Assembly (NCBI RefSeq): GCF_035917975.1
Contig: NZ_CP109130.1
Location: 4,774,001 to 4,838,000 of the forward strand
Length of the DNA: 64,000 nt
Direction: 5' to 3'
Source: Streptosporangium sp. NBC_01756
Lineage (GTDB): Bacteria; Actinomycetota; Actinomycetes; Streptosporangiales; Streptosporangiaceae
Positions 50,944 to 60,229 of the stretch are shown here, piece by piece. Below the pieces are notes generated by a model. That model was not told the origin of the DNA. It worked only from the letters and a program-made list of their open reading frames with translations, and did no database searches. Numbering within the stretch: position 1 is the first letter of the stretch; every line of letters begins with the position of its first letter. The position numbers and the translations under genes are program-made.

Positions 50944-51797
50944 GCCGGTGGCTGGTCACCGGCGCCTCCGGCATGCTCGCGACCGAGCTGCTCGGCCGGC
51001 TGAGAGCGGCGGGTGAGCCCGTGCTCGCACTGAGCAGGGACGACCTCGACCTCCGTGACGGGCCCGCGGTCCGGCATCTGGTGTCGGCGTGCCGTCCGGA
51101 CATCGTGGTCAACTGCGCGGCGTGGACGGGAGTGGACGACGCCGAGACCCGCGAGGCCGAGGCGCTCGCGGTCAACGGGCACGGGGTGCGGGCCCTGGCC
51201 GAGGCGTGCGAGCGCATCGGCGCGCGGATGATCCAGCCCTCCACGGACTACGTCTTCGACGGGACCGCGCTGAACCCCTATCCCGAGGACGCGCCGACCT
51301 GTCCGGCCAACGCCTACGGGCGTACCAAGCTCGCCGGCGAGCACGCCGTGCTGGAGGTGCTCCCCGATTCCGGCTACGTCGTGCGGACCGCGTGGCTGTA
51401 CGGCGCGACCGGGAAGAACTTCGTCCGCACGATGGCCGCCATCGAGCGGAGCAGACCGGTCCTGGACGTCGTCGACGATCAGATCGGCCCTCCCACCTGG
51501 GCCGGCGACCTGGCCGACGGGATCGTCGAACTGGGGCGCACCGAGCCGCCGCCGGGGATCTACCACGCCACCAACTCCGGCCAGACGAGCTGGTACGGCT
51601 TCGCCCGGGAGATCTTCGAACTGCTCGGCGCGGACCCCGGCAGGGTCACCCCCGTCTCCACCAAGGAGTTCGCGCGTCCCGCACCGCGGCCGGCCTACAG
51701 CGTGCTCGGGCACGAGCGCTGGGGCCGGGCGGGGCTGCCGCCGATGCGGGACTGGCGAGAGGCGTTGCGGGCGTCCGATGTGCTCGTCAGTGGCTAG
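50940..51797 (+). CDS. rmlD: dTDP-4-dehydrorhamnose reductase
   Basis: Last step to dTDP-L-rhamnose: NAD(P)H reduction of dTDP-4-keto-rhamnose. A 285 aa SDR with TGASGMLATELLGRL at the N-terminus, VNCAAWTGVDDAE, STDYVFDG and YGRTKLAGE (the Tyr-x3-Lys pair), and the substrate-binding W-x-T-A-W-L-Y-G region (RTAWLYG). Overlaps rmlB by four bases. Its 3' end overlaps the convergent rmlC by 11 bases. Confidence 0.95.
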   Translation: MSRWLVTGASGMLATELLGRLRAAGEPVLALSRDDLDLRDGPAVRHLVSACRPDIVVNCAAWTGVDDAETREAEALAVNGHGVRALAEACERIGARMIQPSTDYVFDGTALNPYPEDAPTCPANAYGRTKLAGEHAVLEVLPDSGYVVRTAWLYGATGKNFVRTMAAIERSRPVLDVVDDQIGPPTWAGDLADGIVELGRTEPPPGIYHATNSGQTSWYGFAREIFELLGADPGRVTPVSTKEFARPAPRPAYSVLGHERWGRAGLPPMRDWREALRASDVLVSG

Positions 51798-52422
51798 GCG
51801 CGGTGAAGCTCCGGCCGGTCGCGGTGAGGCCGTCGTAGTGGGCCGCGCACGTGCGGTGGTCGGGCAGCAGCCCCGCGTCCAACGCCTCCTTGAGGGTGGG
51901 GGCCGCGGCGTCCTTCTCCGACAGGAGCGGCTCCAGGCCGGCCGGCCAGTCGATCCCGACGGCCGGGTCGAGGGGGTGGATCCCGTGCTCGCGTCCGGGG
52001 GCGTAGGGCTGCGAGCACAGGTAGACGATCGTGGCCTGCTCACTGAGCGCCATGAACGCGTGGCCGAGCCCCTCGGCGATGTAGAGGCCGCGCCGGGACT
52101 CGTCGTCCAGGCGTACGGCGTCCCATCGGCCGAAGGTGGGCGAGCCGACGCGAATGTCCACGACGACGTCGAGGACGGCGCCGGAGACGCAGGTGACGTA
52201 CTTGGCCTGGCCGGGGGGCACGTCGGCGAAGTGGACGCCGCGCAGGACACCCCTGGCGGAGACCGAGCAGTTGACCTGGGCGAGATCCAGCCGGTGCCCG
52301 ACGGCCTCCTCCAGGTCGGCGGAGCGGTAGCTCTCCAGGAACGCGCCGCGGGAGTCGAGGTGGACGCGGGGGGTGTGGCACCAGGCTCCGCCGATGCTGA
52401 GAGGTTCCATGGGCCGAAGCAT
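51787..52422 (-). CDS. rmlC: dTDP-4-dehydrorhamnose 3,5-epimerase
   Basis: Cupin epimerase of the rhamnose pathway, 211 aa. The core RGVLRGVHFADVPPGQAKYVTCVSGAVLDVVVDIRVGSPTFGRW is unmistakable and includes the catalytic His of GVHF. GLGHAFMALSEQATIVYLCSQPYAPGREHGIHPLDPAVGIDWP is the second signature. It is on the opposite strand in the middle of an otherwise co-directional cluster, tail to tail with rmlD. A start at 52407 (MEPLSIGG) instead of 52422 is possible. The 120 bases beyond it carry a promoter for either direction. Confidence 0.95.
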   Translation of the reverse strand: MLRPMEPLSIGGAWCHTPRVHLDSRGAFLESYRSADLEEAVGHRLDLAQVNCSVSARGVLRGVHFADVPPGQAKYVTCVSGAVLDVVVDIRVGSPTFGRWDAVRLDDESRRGLYIAEGLGHAFMALSEQATIVYLCSQPYAPGREHGIHPLDPAVGIDWPAGLEPLLSEKDAAAPTLKEALDAGLLPDHRTCAAHYDGLTATGRSFTAPSH

Positions 52423-52541
52423 GCCACAGCGGCCACGTGTAACACGGCCGAAGGAACGCGCGAAATCCTAGGGTTCGCGCTCGGTGTAATGATCTTGAGA
52501 GAGACCGGTCGAGCCGCGTTCCGCGGCGAGGGAGCTTACTG

Positions 52542-53777
52542 ATGACAACCTGCCGACTGTGCGGTTCGACGAGCCTTGCCAGTGTCGTCGACCTCGGAGC
52601 GACACCCCCCTGCGAGCGGTTCCTCACCGTCGGGCAGCTCGACGAACCCGAGGTCACCTACCCGCTGCACCTGAGGGTGTGCACCGGCTGCTGGCTGGCG
52701 CAGATCCCGCCGCTGATCACGCCGGAGGACACCTTCACCGAGTACGCCTACTTCTCGTCGTACTCGACCTCGTGGGTGGAGCACGCGCGGGAGTTCGTGA
52801 AGGAGGCGGTCGACCGGCTGGCGCTGGACGACGGCTCGTTCGTGGTCGAGGTGGCCAGCAACGACGGATACCTGCTGCGGCACGTGGTCGATCGGGGGAT
52901 CCGGTGCCTGGGCATCGAGCCGTCGAAGAACGTCGGCCAGGCGGCCAGGGACAGCGGTGTCCCGACGGTCACGGCGTTCCTCGGCTCCGAGGTCGGCACC
53001 ACGGTGCGCGCGGAGCACGGGCCCGCCGACCTCGTGGTGGCCAACAACGTCTACGCCCACATCCCCGACGTGGTGGGGTTCACCAAGGGCCTGCGCGCGC
53101 TCGTGGCCGACGACGGCTGGGTCTCCATCGAGGTCCAGCACCTGCTGACCCTGATGGAGCACAACCAGTACGACACGATCTACCACGAGCACTTCCAGTA
53201 CTACACGGTCGCCTCCGCGCAGCGCGCCCTGGCCGCCGGTGGGCTGTCCCTCGTGGACGTCGAGCTGCTGCCGACCCACGGGGGCTCGATCCGCCTGTGG
53301 GCGCGACCGCAGGAGGCGGCCGGCGAGCCGGGCGAGCGGGTGGGCCGGGTGCTCGCCGCGGAGGAGGCGGCGGGACTGCACGAGCTGTCCGGATACACCG
53401 AGTTCGCCGCCCGGGTGGCCCGGGTCCGGCGGGACCTGCTGGCGTTCCTCGTCGAGGCCGCCGAGCAGGGCAGGACGGTGGTCGGCTACGGCGCTCCCGG
53501 CAAGGGCAACACGCTGCTCAACCACTGCGGGATCCGCGCCGACCTGCTCCGGTACACGGTCGACCGCAACCCCTACAAGCACGGCAGGTTCACCCCGGGC
53601 GCCCGGATCCCGATCCTGCCGCCGGAGCAGATCGCCGCGGACCGGCCCGACTACGTGCTGGTCCTGCCGTGGAACCTCCGCCGGGAGCTCACCGAACAGC
53701 TGTCCTTCGTGCACGCCTGGGGAGGCCGGCTGGTCTTCCCCATCCCCACCCTGGAGATCGTGGAGGTGAGTCGGTGA
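52542..53777 (+). CDS. NDP-sugar C-methyltransferase (TylC3-like)
   Basis: SAM-dependent methyltransferase of 411 aa that puts a methyl branch on a keto-sugar nucleotide. N-terminal zinc domain with Cys4, Cys7, Cys47 and Cys50 (CRLCGS ... VCTGC), SAM-binding domain with VVEVASNDGYLLRHV (101-115) and the catalytic-loop phrase IYHEHFQYYT, then a C-terminal Rossmann-like domain (VVGYGAPGKGNTLLNHCGI). This three-domain layout is that of C-3 methyltransferases of branched-sugar pathways such as TylC3. It starts an overlapping unit with the cytidylyltransferase. GAGGGAGC precedes the ATG. Confidence 0.92.
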   Translation: MTTCRLCGSTSLASVVDLGATPPCERFLTVGQLDEPEVTYPLHLRVCTGCWLAQIPPLITPEDTFTEYAYFSSYSTSWVEHAREFVKEAVDRLALDDGSFVVEVASNDGYLLRHVVDRGIRCLGIEPSKNVGQAARDSGVPTVTAFLGSEVGTTVRAEHGPADLVVANNVYAHIPDVVGFTKGLRALVADDGWVSIEVQHLLTLMEHNQYDTIYHEHFQYYTVASAQRALAAGGLSLVDVELLPTHGGSIRLWARPQEAAGEPGERVGRVLAAEEAAGLHELSGYTEFAARVARVRRDLLAFLVEAAEQGRTVVGYGAPGKGNTLLNHCGIRADLLRYTVDRNPYKHGRFTPGARIPILPPEQIAADRPDYVLVLPWNLRRELTEQLSFVHAWGGRLVFPIPTLEIVEVSR

Positions 53778-54568
53778 AGGTCGTCCTCTTCTGCGGCGGG
53801 TACGGAACGCGGATGCGCACCGGCACCCCCGGCGACGCGCCCAAGCCCATGCAGCTCGTGGGCCCCCGGCCGCTCATCTGGCATGTGATGCGCTACTACG
53901 CGCACTTCGGGCACACGGAGTTCATCCTCTGCCTCGGTTATGGAGCGCACCACATCAAGGACTTCTTCCTGAACTACCAGGAGACCATCTCCAACGACTT
54001 CGTGCTGCGCGGCGGCCAGGTCGAGCTGCTGTCGACCGACATCTCCGAGTGGTCGATCTCCTTCGTGCAGACCGGGATCGAGTCGCCGATCGGCGAACGG
54101 CTGCGCCGGGTCCGCGACCACCTCGACGGCGAGGAGATGTTCCTGGCCAACTACGCCGACGTGCTCACCGACGCACCGCTGCCGGAGATCGTCGACCGGT
54201 TCGCCGCGTCCGGCGCGGGCGCCTCCATGATGGTCGTCCCGCCGTCGGACACCTTCCACTGCGTCGAGCTCGGCGAGGGCGGGATGGTCGGCGGGATCAC
54301 GCCGGTCAGCCAGATGCCGCTCTGGGTCAACGGCGGCTACTTCGTGCTCCGCCAGGAGGTCTTCGACCACATCCCACCGGGTGGCGACCTCGTCGCGGAC
54401 GGCTGCGCCGAGCTCGCCAAGCGCGGCCGGATGCTGGCCTACCCCCACCGCGGTTACTGGCGGCCGACCGACACGGTCAAGGAGCGGGTCGCCCTCGACG
54501 AGGCCTACTCGCGCGGCGACCGGCCGTGGGCCCTCTGGGAACGGGAACCGGCGGTGCGGACCGCATGA
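53774..54568 (+). CDS. Glucose-1-phosphate cytidylyltransferase
   Basis: RfbF/DdhA-like nucleotidyltransferase, 264 aa, expected to make CDP-glucose. [51 protein letters not shown] is the diagnostic N-terminus, with [23 protein letters not shown] and VNGGYFVL later, and [12 protein letters not shown] at the end. GTG start in a GTGA overlap with the methyltransferase. CDP-glucose normally feeds a 4,6-dehydratase, but no second dehydratase is seen nearby; the epimerase-like SDR at 55212 may act instead. Confidence 0.9.
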   Translation: MKVVLFCGGYGTRMRTGTPGDAPKPMQLVGPRPLIWHVMRYYAHFGHTEFILCLGYGAHHIKDFFLNYQETISNDFVLRGGQVELLSTDISEWSISFVQTGIESPIGERLRRVRDHLDGEEMFLANYADVLTDAPLPEIVDRFAASGAGASMMVVPPSDTFHCVELGEGGMVGGITPVSQMPLWVNGGYFVLRQEVFDHIPPGGDLVADGCAELAKRGRMLAYPHRGYWRPTDTVKERVALDEAYSRGDRPWALWEREPAVRTA

Positions 54569-55215
54569 TCGGATTCAGGGCACCGGCGGCCGGCCGGATC
54601 GCGCTGCTCGCCGCCCACTGCGACGACCTGGCGATCGGCGCGGGCGGCAGCCTGCTGACCGTCTGCTCCGCCCGCCCCGGCATACAGGTGGACGCGCTCG
54701 TGCTCTCCGGCGGCGGCACCGAGCGGGAGGACGAGGAGCATGCGGCGCTGGCCGCCTTCTGCCCCGGCGCCGACCTGCGGCTCACCGTGCTGAAGCTGCC
54801 CGACGGGCGGCTGCCCGCGCACTGGGACGAGGCGAAGGGCGCCGTGGAGGAGCTGCGCGCGCGGACCGACCCGGACCTGCTGTTCGCGCCGCACCCCGGG
54901 GACGCCCACCAGGACCACCGCGGGCTGGCGCGGCTGGTGCCCACGGCCTTCCGCGACCACCAGGTGCTCGGCTACGAGATCGTCAAATGGGACGGCGATC
55001 TCGGGCGGCCGTCGGTCTACCAGCCGCTCACGCCCGAGGTGGCCGAGGCGAAGGCGGCCCTGCTCCAACGGCACTACCCCTCACAACGGGCCCGCCCCTG
55101 GTACGACCGCGAGGCGTTCCTCGGGCTGGCCCGCATCCGCGGAATCGAGTGCCATGCGCGCTACGCGGAGGCGTTCCACGTCAACAAGTTGACTCTCGAT
55201 CTGGCTGGAGGATGA
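54565..55215 (+). CDS. PIG-L-family deacetylase
   Basis: A 216 aa LmbE/PIG-L protein, a zinc-dependent N-deacetylase of sugar derivatives. The first metal motif [12 protein letters not shown] (17-28) keeps His18 and Asp20-Asp21 but has Cys for the usual Pro and Leu for the usual Glu of AHPDDE. The second motif [11 protein letters not shown] supplies the other ligands. A likely role is deacetylating an amino sugar or intermediate of the second NDP-sugar pathway. It overlaps both neighbours (ATGA each), so it belongs to the same translation unit. Confidence 0.88.
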   Translation: MIGFRAPAAGRIALLAAHCDDLAIGAGGSLLTVCSARPGIQVDALVLSGGGTEREDEEHAALAAFCPGADLRLTVLKLPDGRLPAHWDEAKGAVEELRARTDPDLLFAPHPGDAHQDHRGLARLVPTAFRDHQVLGYEIVKWDGDLGRPSVYQPLTPEVAEAKAALLQRHYPSQRARPWYDREAFLGLARIRGIECHARYAEAFHVNKLTLDLAGG

Positions 55216-56261
55216 ACCGGATGCGCGTGCTGTTGACCGGGCACCAGGGCTACCTGGGAAGTGTGATGGCCCCGGCGCTCGCCGAGGCGGGCCACGAGGT
55301 GATCGGCCTGGACTCCGGGCTGTTCGCCGACTGCGTCCTGGGGCCCGTGCCCGACGATCCCCGCGGTCACGCGATCGACCTGCGGGACGTCACCGCCGGT
55401 GAGCTGGCGGGGGTGGACGCCGTGGTGCACCTCGCCGCGCTGTCCAACGATCCGCTCGGCTCACTGACGCCCCAGCTCACCTACGACATCAACCACCACG
55501 CCTCGGTGCGGCTGGCCCGGCTGGCCCGCGAAGCGGGGGTGCGCCGGTTCCTGTATGCCTCCACCTGCTCGGTCTACGGCGCCTCCGGCGGTGGCGACCT
55601 GGTCGGCGAGGACGCGCCGCTGCGCCCGGTGACCCCCTACGCCGAGTCCAAGGTCCGGGTGGAGGACGATCTGGCCGAGCTGGCGGACGACGACTTCACT
55701 CCGGTGTTCCTGCGCAACGCCACCGCGTTCGGGTTCTCGCCGCGGCTGCGTGCGGACATCGTGCTGAACAACCTCGTCGGGCACGCGCTGCTCTCCGGTG
55801 AGGTGCGCGTGCTGTCCGATGGCACCCCGTGGCGGCCGCTGGTGCACGCCGAGGACATCGCGGACGCCTTCGTCCTGGCCCTGGCCGCGCCCCGGGACGC
55901 CGTGCACGCCAGGGCCTTCAACGTGGGCACCGAGCGGAACAACGTGACCGTGGCGGAGATCGCCGCCGAGGTGGTCGAAGCGGTTCCCGGATCCACGCTG
56001 GTGGTCACCGGTGAGGCCGGCGCCGACCCGCGCTCCTACCGGGTGGACTTCTCCCGCATCCGTGCCGCGCTCCCCGGCTACGAGGCCCGCTGGACGGTCA
56101 AGGACGGCGCGGTCGAGCTGGTCGACGCGTACCGCCGGTTCGGCCTGACCGAGCGGGACTTCCAGCACCGCTTCACCCGTCTCGCCCGGCTGTCGGCCCG
56201 GCGCGCCGAGGGCACCGTCGACGACGCGCTGCGACCGCACGGAACGGTCGCCGGTGACTGA
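55212..56261 (+). CDS. NAD-dependent epimerase/dehydratase family protein
   Basis: A 349 aa extended SDR. The nucleotide motif is [15 protein letters not shown], and Tyr143/Lys147 are in [14 protein letters not shown]. The segment STCSVYG (117-123) lacks the Asp-Glu dehydratase pair seen in RmlB, so it should be an epimerase, reductase or oxidase of the second sugar nucleotide. The phrase [31 protein letters not shown] is shared by SDRs that accompany the cytidylyltransferase and C-methyltransferase in other clusters. Overlaps PIG-L and DUF4910 genes. Confidence 0.9.
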   Translation: MNRMRVLLTGHQGYLGSVMAPALAEAGHEVIGLDSGLFADCVLGPVPDDPRGHAIDLRDVTAGELAGVDAVVHLAALSNDPLGSLTPQLTYDINHHASVRLARLAREAGVRRFLYASTCSVYGASGGGDLVGEDAPLRPVTPYAESKVRVEDDLAELADDDFTPVFLRNATAFGFSPRLRADIVLNNLVGHALLSGEVRVLSDGTPWRPLVHAEDIADAFVLALAAPRDAVHARAFNVGTERNNVTVAEIAAEVVEAVPGSTLVVTGEAGADPRSYRVDFSRIRAALPGYEARWTVKDGAVELVDAYRRFGLTERDFQHRFTRLARLSARRAEGTVDDALRPHGTVAGD

Positions 56262-57573
56262 GCCGACGACGGCCGGACCGGCGGCGGCCGACGCGGTGGG
56301 GCGGGAGATGCACGCCCTGGTCGAGCGGCTCTACCCGCTCTGCCGGAGCATCACCGGCGACGGGGTGCGCCGCACGCTGGAGATCGTCGGGGAGTCCGTC
56401 CCGCTGCGGATCCACGAGGTGCCGACGGGGACCGAGGTCCTCGACTGGACGGTGCCCAAGGAGTGGAACATCCGTGACGCCTACATCAAGGACCCCTCGG
56501 GTGCCCGGGTGGTCGACTTCGCCGAGTCCAACCTCCACGTGGTCGGCTACAGCGTCCCGGTGGCGGCCACCATGCCCCTCACGGAGCTCCGCCGCCACCT
56601 GCACACGCTGCCCGAGCAGCCCGACCTGATCCCGTACCGGACCAGCTACTACGCGGAGACCTGGGGTTTCTGCCTGCGGGAGAACACCCTGGCCGGTCTC
56701 CCGGACGGCGACTACGAGGTCCGGATCGACTCCACCCTGGCCGACGGGCACCTGACCTACGGCGAGCACGTGGTGCCGGGCCGGGTCACCGACGAGGTGC
56801 TCATCTCCTGTCACGTCTGCCACCCCTCGCTGGCCAACGACAATCTGGCGGGCATCGCCGTGGCGACCCGGCTCGCCCAGCGGCTGGCCGGGGCCGACCC
56901 GTGGTACACCTACCGCTTCCTGTTCATGCCGGGCACCATCGGCGCGATCACCTGGCTGGCGGGTAACCGCGAACGCGCCGCCCGGATCAGGCACGGGCTC
57001 GTGCTGGCCTGCGCGGGGGACAGCGGCGCGCTGACCTACAAGCGCAGCAGGCGCGGGGACGCGGAGATCGACCGGGCGGTACGGCACGTGCTGCGGACCT
57101 CGGGACGCGACCACGAGATCGTGGACTTCTCCCCGTACGGCTACGACGAACGGCAGTTCTGCTCCCCCGGGTTCAACCTGCCGGTCGGCTCCCTGACCCG
57201 CACGCCGTACGCCGGTTATCCGGAGTACCACACCTCGGCGGACAACCCGGACTTCGTCTCGCCCGAGGCGATGACGGACACCCTGGAGACCTGCTGGGAG
57301 ATCACCCGGGTGCTGGAACGCGACCGTCGCTACCTCAACCTCAGCCCGTACGGCGAGCCGCAACTGGGCAGGCGGGGGCTGTACGGGTCACTGGGCGGTC
57401 GCAGCGACACCAAGCAGGCGCAGATGGCGATGTTGTGGGTGCTGAACCTCTCCGACGGGGAGAACAGCCTGCTCGACATCGCGGAACGGTCCGACCTGCC
57501 CTTCGCCGTCGTGGCGGATGCGGCACAAGCCCTGCGTGGTGCAGGACTGGTCAAGGAGCAGCAGAAAAGATGA
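56254..57573 (+). CDS. DUF4910 aminopeptidase-like protein
   Basis: A 439 aa protein of the DUF4910 group (peptidase M28-like fold). Metal-site candidates are in [16 protein letters not shown] (His187, His190, Asp196) and [39 protein letters not shown]. The N-terminal segment [23 protein letters not shown] is the family signature, and the end carries a small winged-helix domain ([12 protein letters not shown]). Members sit in surface-glycan clusters and may hydrolyse an amide on a sugar; a true peptidase role is not shown. GTG start overlapping the SDR by eight bases. Confidence 0.85.
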   Translation: MTEPTTAGPAAADAVGREMHALVERLYPLCRSITGDGVRRTLEIVGESVPLRIHEVPTGTEVLDWTVPKEWNIRDAYIKDPSGARVVDFAESNLHVVGYSVPVAATMPLTELRRHLHTLPEQPDLIPYRTSYYAETWGFCLRENTLAGLPDGDYEVRIDSTLADGHLTYGEHVVPGRVTDEVLISCHVCHPSLANDNLAGIAVATRLAQRLAGADPWYTYRFLFMPGTIGAITWLAGNRERAARIRHGLVLACAGDSGALTYKRSRRGDAEIDRAVRHVLRTSGRDHEIVDFSPYGYDERQFCSPGFNLPVGSLTRTPYAGYPEYHTSADNPDFVSPEAMTDTLETCWEITRVLERDRRYLNLSPYGEPQLGRRGLYGSLGGRSDTKQAQMAMLWVLNLSDGENSLLDIAERSDLPFAVVADAAQALRGAGLVKEQQKR

Positions 57574-58625
57574 CACGGGTCCAGACCACGGGGAATCCGG
57601 GGGTGCTCAACCTCCGGGTCGGCGAGACGGTGGAGGTGCTCAGCGAGGCCGAGATCCTGGCCACTCTGGACGAGCGGGGCGAGCTGGAGGAACTGCCCTT
57701 CATGCCGGAGATGCTGGCCTACTGCGGGCAGCGGCTCACCGTGCACAAGGTGGCGCACAAACTCTGCGACACGATCAGCCGCACCGGCATGCGGCGGATG
57801 GAGCGCGCCGTACACCTGACCGGGGCGCGCTGTGACGGGCAGGCGCACGGCGGCTGCCAGACGGCCTGCCTGATGTACTGGAAAGAGGCGTGGCTCAAGC
57901 GGGTGGACCCCGGTGATCCGGCCCCCGCGGCGAACGGCGCGGCCCGGGGCCTCGGGGCGCCCGCCGGTCCGGGCGGGCCGGCGGCGGGCCGTCGCCTGCT
58001 GCCGATCGTCGAGGTCGCCGCCAGGAAGGACCCCGGGCCGGACGGCGAGGAGCGCTTCTCCTGCCAGGCCACCGAGCTGCTGCGGGCCGCGCCCACCTGC
58101 CTGCCGCTCAAGGACATGAGGCAGTACGTCATGGACGTGCGCACCGGCAACGCCGGCATGTTCTTCATGCTCCGCGCCTTCCTCGTCGGGCTCTTCAACC
58201 GCTTCCAGGACCGCAGCAGGCGCGTGCTGCCAAGCCGGCTGCGGATCAGGGGAGGCCTGCGATGGGGGTTCGTCAAGGGTCGGCTCGTCGGCGCGACGCC
58301 GAGCGCCACCCTGGACCTCCGGCCGGGGGAGCTCGTCCGGATCAAGTCCAAGGAGGAGATCGTCAAGACCCTCAACCAGGACCTGCTCAACCGCGGGATG
58401 GGGTTCGAGGAGGAGATGTCGCGTTACTGCGGGCAGACGGCACGGGTGCTCTCCCGGGTCGATCGGTGCATCGACGAGAAGACCGGCCGGATGCTCCAGA
58501 TGAAGAGTCCGTGCATCGTCCTGGAAGGCGTCGTCTGCGCGGGCGCGTACACCGTCAGCTGCCCCCGGGAGTTCATCCCGTTCTGGCGGGAGATCTGGCT
58601 GGAACGGATCGAGGAGCCCGCCTGA
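57570..58625 (+). CDS. Unrecognised Cys/Trp-rich protein with internal duplication
   Basis: A 351 aa protein of no family that I can name. Two similar units, about 15-112 and 249-347, share L-R-x-G-E-x-V-x-x-x-S-x-x-E-I, a M-x-x-Y-C-G-Q segment (Cys52, Cys287), a Cys-x7-Cys pair (Cys88/96 and Cys315/323) and a closing W-[KR]-E-x-W-L-x-R (Trp104/108 and Trp339/343). A linker with a Gly/Ala/Pro-rich stretch (118-140) joins them. The repeated cysteines suggest metal or redox chemistry. It overlaps the DUF4910 gene by four bases and is part of the second-sugar unit. I infer a modification or assembly role; nothing more can be claimed. Confidence 0.8.
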   Translation: MTRVQTTGNPGVLNLRVGETVEVLSEAEILATLDERGELEELPFMPEMLAYCGQRLTVHKVAHKLCDTISRTGMRRMERAVHLTGARCDGQAHGGCQTACLMYWKEAWLKRVDPGDPAPAANGAARGLGAPAGPGGPAAGRRLLPIVEVAARKDPGPDGEERFSCQATELLRAAPTCLPLKDMRQYVMDVRTGNAGMFFMLRAFLVGLFNRFQDRSRRVLPSRLRIRGGLRWGFVKGRLVGATPSATLDLRPGELVRIKSKEEIVKTLNQDLLNRGMGFEEEMSRYCGQTARVLSRVDRCIDEKTGRMLQMKSPCIVLEGVVCAGAYTVSCPREFIPFWREIWLERIEEPA

Positions 58626-58685
58626 CCCGGCCCCGGCGCTGAGACGGCGGTGGCGGTACGGCGGGCGGGCTGTGAAAGGTACGAG

Positions 58686-60212
58686 ATGGAAGACAGACAG
58701 GGCGAGGAACCGGCGGCGGCGGACGAGGAGCCCGGCCGGCCGGACACGGCCGCCTCCCAGGTCGGGGAGATCGGCCGGCAGGCCGGTCGCGGGCTGCGCT
58801 GGAGCGTGCTGGGCAACCTGGTCATGAGGGCCGGGTCGTTCGCCGTGAGCCTGGTCCTCGCCCGTCTGCTGGCGCCGGAGGACTTCGGCGTCTACGCCAT
58901 CGCGATGGCCGCCAGCCAGTTCGTCATCCACATCAACGACGCCGGCATCATCGCGGCGACGGTGCAGTGGCGGGGCAGGCTGGAGGACATGGCGCCCACG
59001 GCGACGATCGTGGCCATCGCCTCCAGCACCGCCCTGTACGGGGTGTTCTGGGTCATCGCCCCCTACTTCGCGGACGCGTCCGGGAGCGAGGACGCCACCT
59101 GGGTGATCCGGGTGCTCAGCGCCACCAACCTCGTCTACGGTCTGACCGCGGTGCGCAGCGCGGCCCTGCTCCGCCGGTTCGAGCAGGACAAGCTCACCAA
59201 GGCCAACCTGGTGGGCTTCCTGGTGAACGCCCCGGTGTCCATCGTGCTCGCCGCCGGCGGCGCGGGAGCCTTCAGTTTCGCCTGGGGGCAGCTCTGCGGC
59301 GCCGCGGTCACCGGAGTGCTGGTGGTCGCCTACGCCAGGGTGCGCGTCAAATTCGGGATGAACCGTGCGATCGCCAGGAAGCTGCTGGTGTTCGGGCTGC
59401 CGCTCTGCGTCAGCCTCGGTATCGAGGGATTGCTGCTGAACGCCGACTACGTGATCGTCGGCGACGCCCTCGGCCTCCACCTGCTCGGCTTCTACCTGCT
59501 GGCCTTCAACATCTCCAGCTGGGTGCCCGGTCTCATCGGCACCGCCGTCCGCTATGTGGCGCTGCCCAGCTTCTCCCGGCTCGCCGAGGAGGACGAGGCG
59601 TCGCTGTCCCTCGGGGTGCAGCGCGCGGTGCCGCTGCTGTTCTCCATCGTGGTGCCGGTCGCCGTCCTGATGGGGACGCTCGCCCCCGCCGTGGTGGTGT
59701 TCCTGTACGGCGCGCGCTGGGCGCCCGCCGCCGAGGTGCTGCGGTTCCTGGCGATCCTGATGGTGGTGCGGATGCTGACCGCCCTGGCGTTCGACATCCT
59801 GGCCGCGATGGGCGCCACCAGGGCCACCGTCTGGCTCAACCTGGGCTGGGCGGTGGCTCTGATCCCGGCCCTGATGGTCGGCGCGCGCGTCGACGGCATC
59901 CGCGGCGCGGCGATCGGGCACGCGGTCGTCGCCGTCCTGGTCGCGCTGCCGCTGGCCACCCTGGCCCTGCACCGGGCGGGAGTGGTGCTGGCCCCGATCG
60001 CCGCCGCCCTGGTCCGCCCGCTGCTGGGCGGTGTGCTCGCGGCGGCCGTCATGACGGTGCTGGCCCGGACCGTCGGCGGCGTTCCGCTGATCCAGCTGTG
60101 CGTGGCGGGTGGCACGGGGCTGCTCGCCTACGTCCTCGTCGTCGTGCCGCAGGCCGTACTCAAGCAACTGGGCGGCCGGGTGACCGATCTGATCCCCGCG
60201 CGCTCCCGCTGA
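58686..60212 (+). CDS. Lipopolysaccharide/exopolysaccharide flippase (Wzx/MATE-like)
   Basis: A 508 aa membrane protein with 12-14 helices of the MVF/polysaccharide-transporter superfamily. It begins with about 38 polar residues, then GLRWSVLGNLVMRAGSFAVSLVLARLLAPEDFGVYAIAMAAS, the standard Wzx opening. It would flip the lipid-linked repeat unit to the outer face of the membrane. ATG 58686 is chosen because AAAGG precedes it; an in-frame GTG at 58650 is weaker. It follows the unknown protein by 60 bases. Confidence 0.92.
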   Translation: MEDRQGEEPAAADEEPGRPDTAASQVGEIGRQAGRGLRWSVLGNLVMRAGSFAVSLVLARLLAPEDFGVYAIAMAASQFVIHINDAGIIAATVQWRGRLEDMAPTATIVAIASSTALYGVFWVIAPYFADASGSEDATWVIRVLSATNLVYGLTAVRSAALLRRFEQDKLTKANLVGFLVNAPVSIVLAAGGAGAFSFAWGQLCGAAVTGVLVVAYARVRVKFGMNRAIARKLLVFGLPLCVSLGIEGLLLNADYVIVGDALGLHLLGFYLLAFNISSWVPGLIGTAVRYVALPSFSRLAEEDEASLSLGVQRAVPLLFSIVVPVAVLMGTLAPAVVVFLYGARWAPAAEVLRFLAILMVVRMLTALAFDILAAMGATRATVWLNLGWAVALIPALMVGARVDGIRGAAIGHAVVAVLVALPLATLALHRAGVVLAPIAAALVRPLLGGVLAAAVMTVLARTVGGVPLIQLCVAGGTGLLAYVLVVVPQAVLKQLGGRVTDLIPARSR

Positions 60213-60229
60213 CTCACCAAGGAGACCGG

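Noticed and set aside
48897..52543. Similar GEGAY-stop phrases at the end of the initiating transferase and before the C-methyltransferase
   Set aside because: Only about 15 bases are alike (GGCG..G.GGAGCTTACTGA) and they coincide with ribosome-site-like sequence; too short to claim a duplicated gene end.
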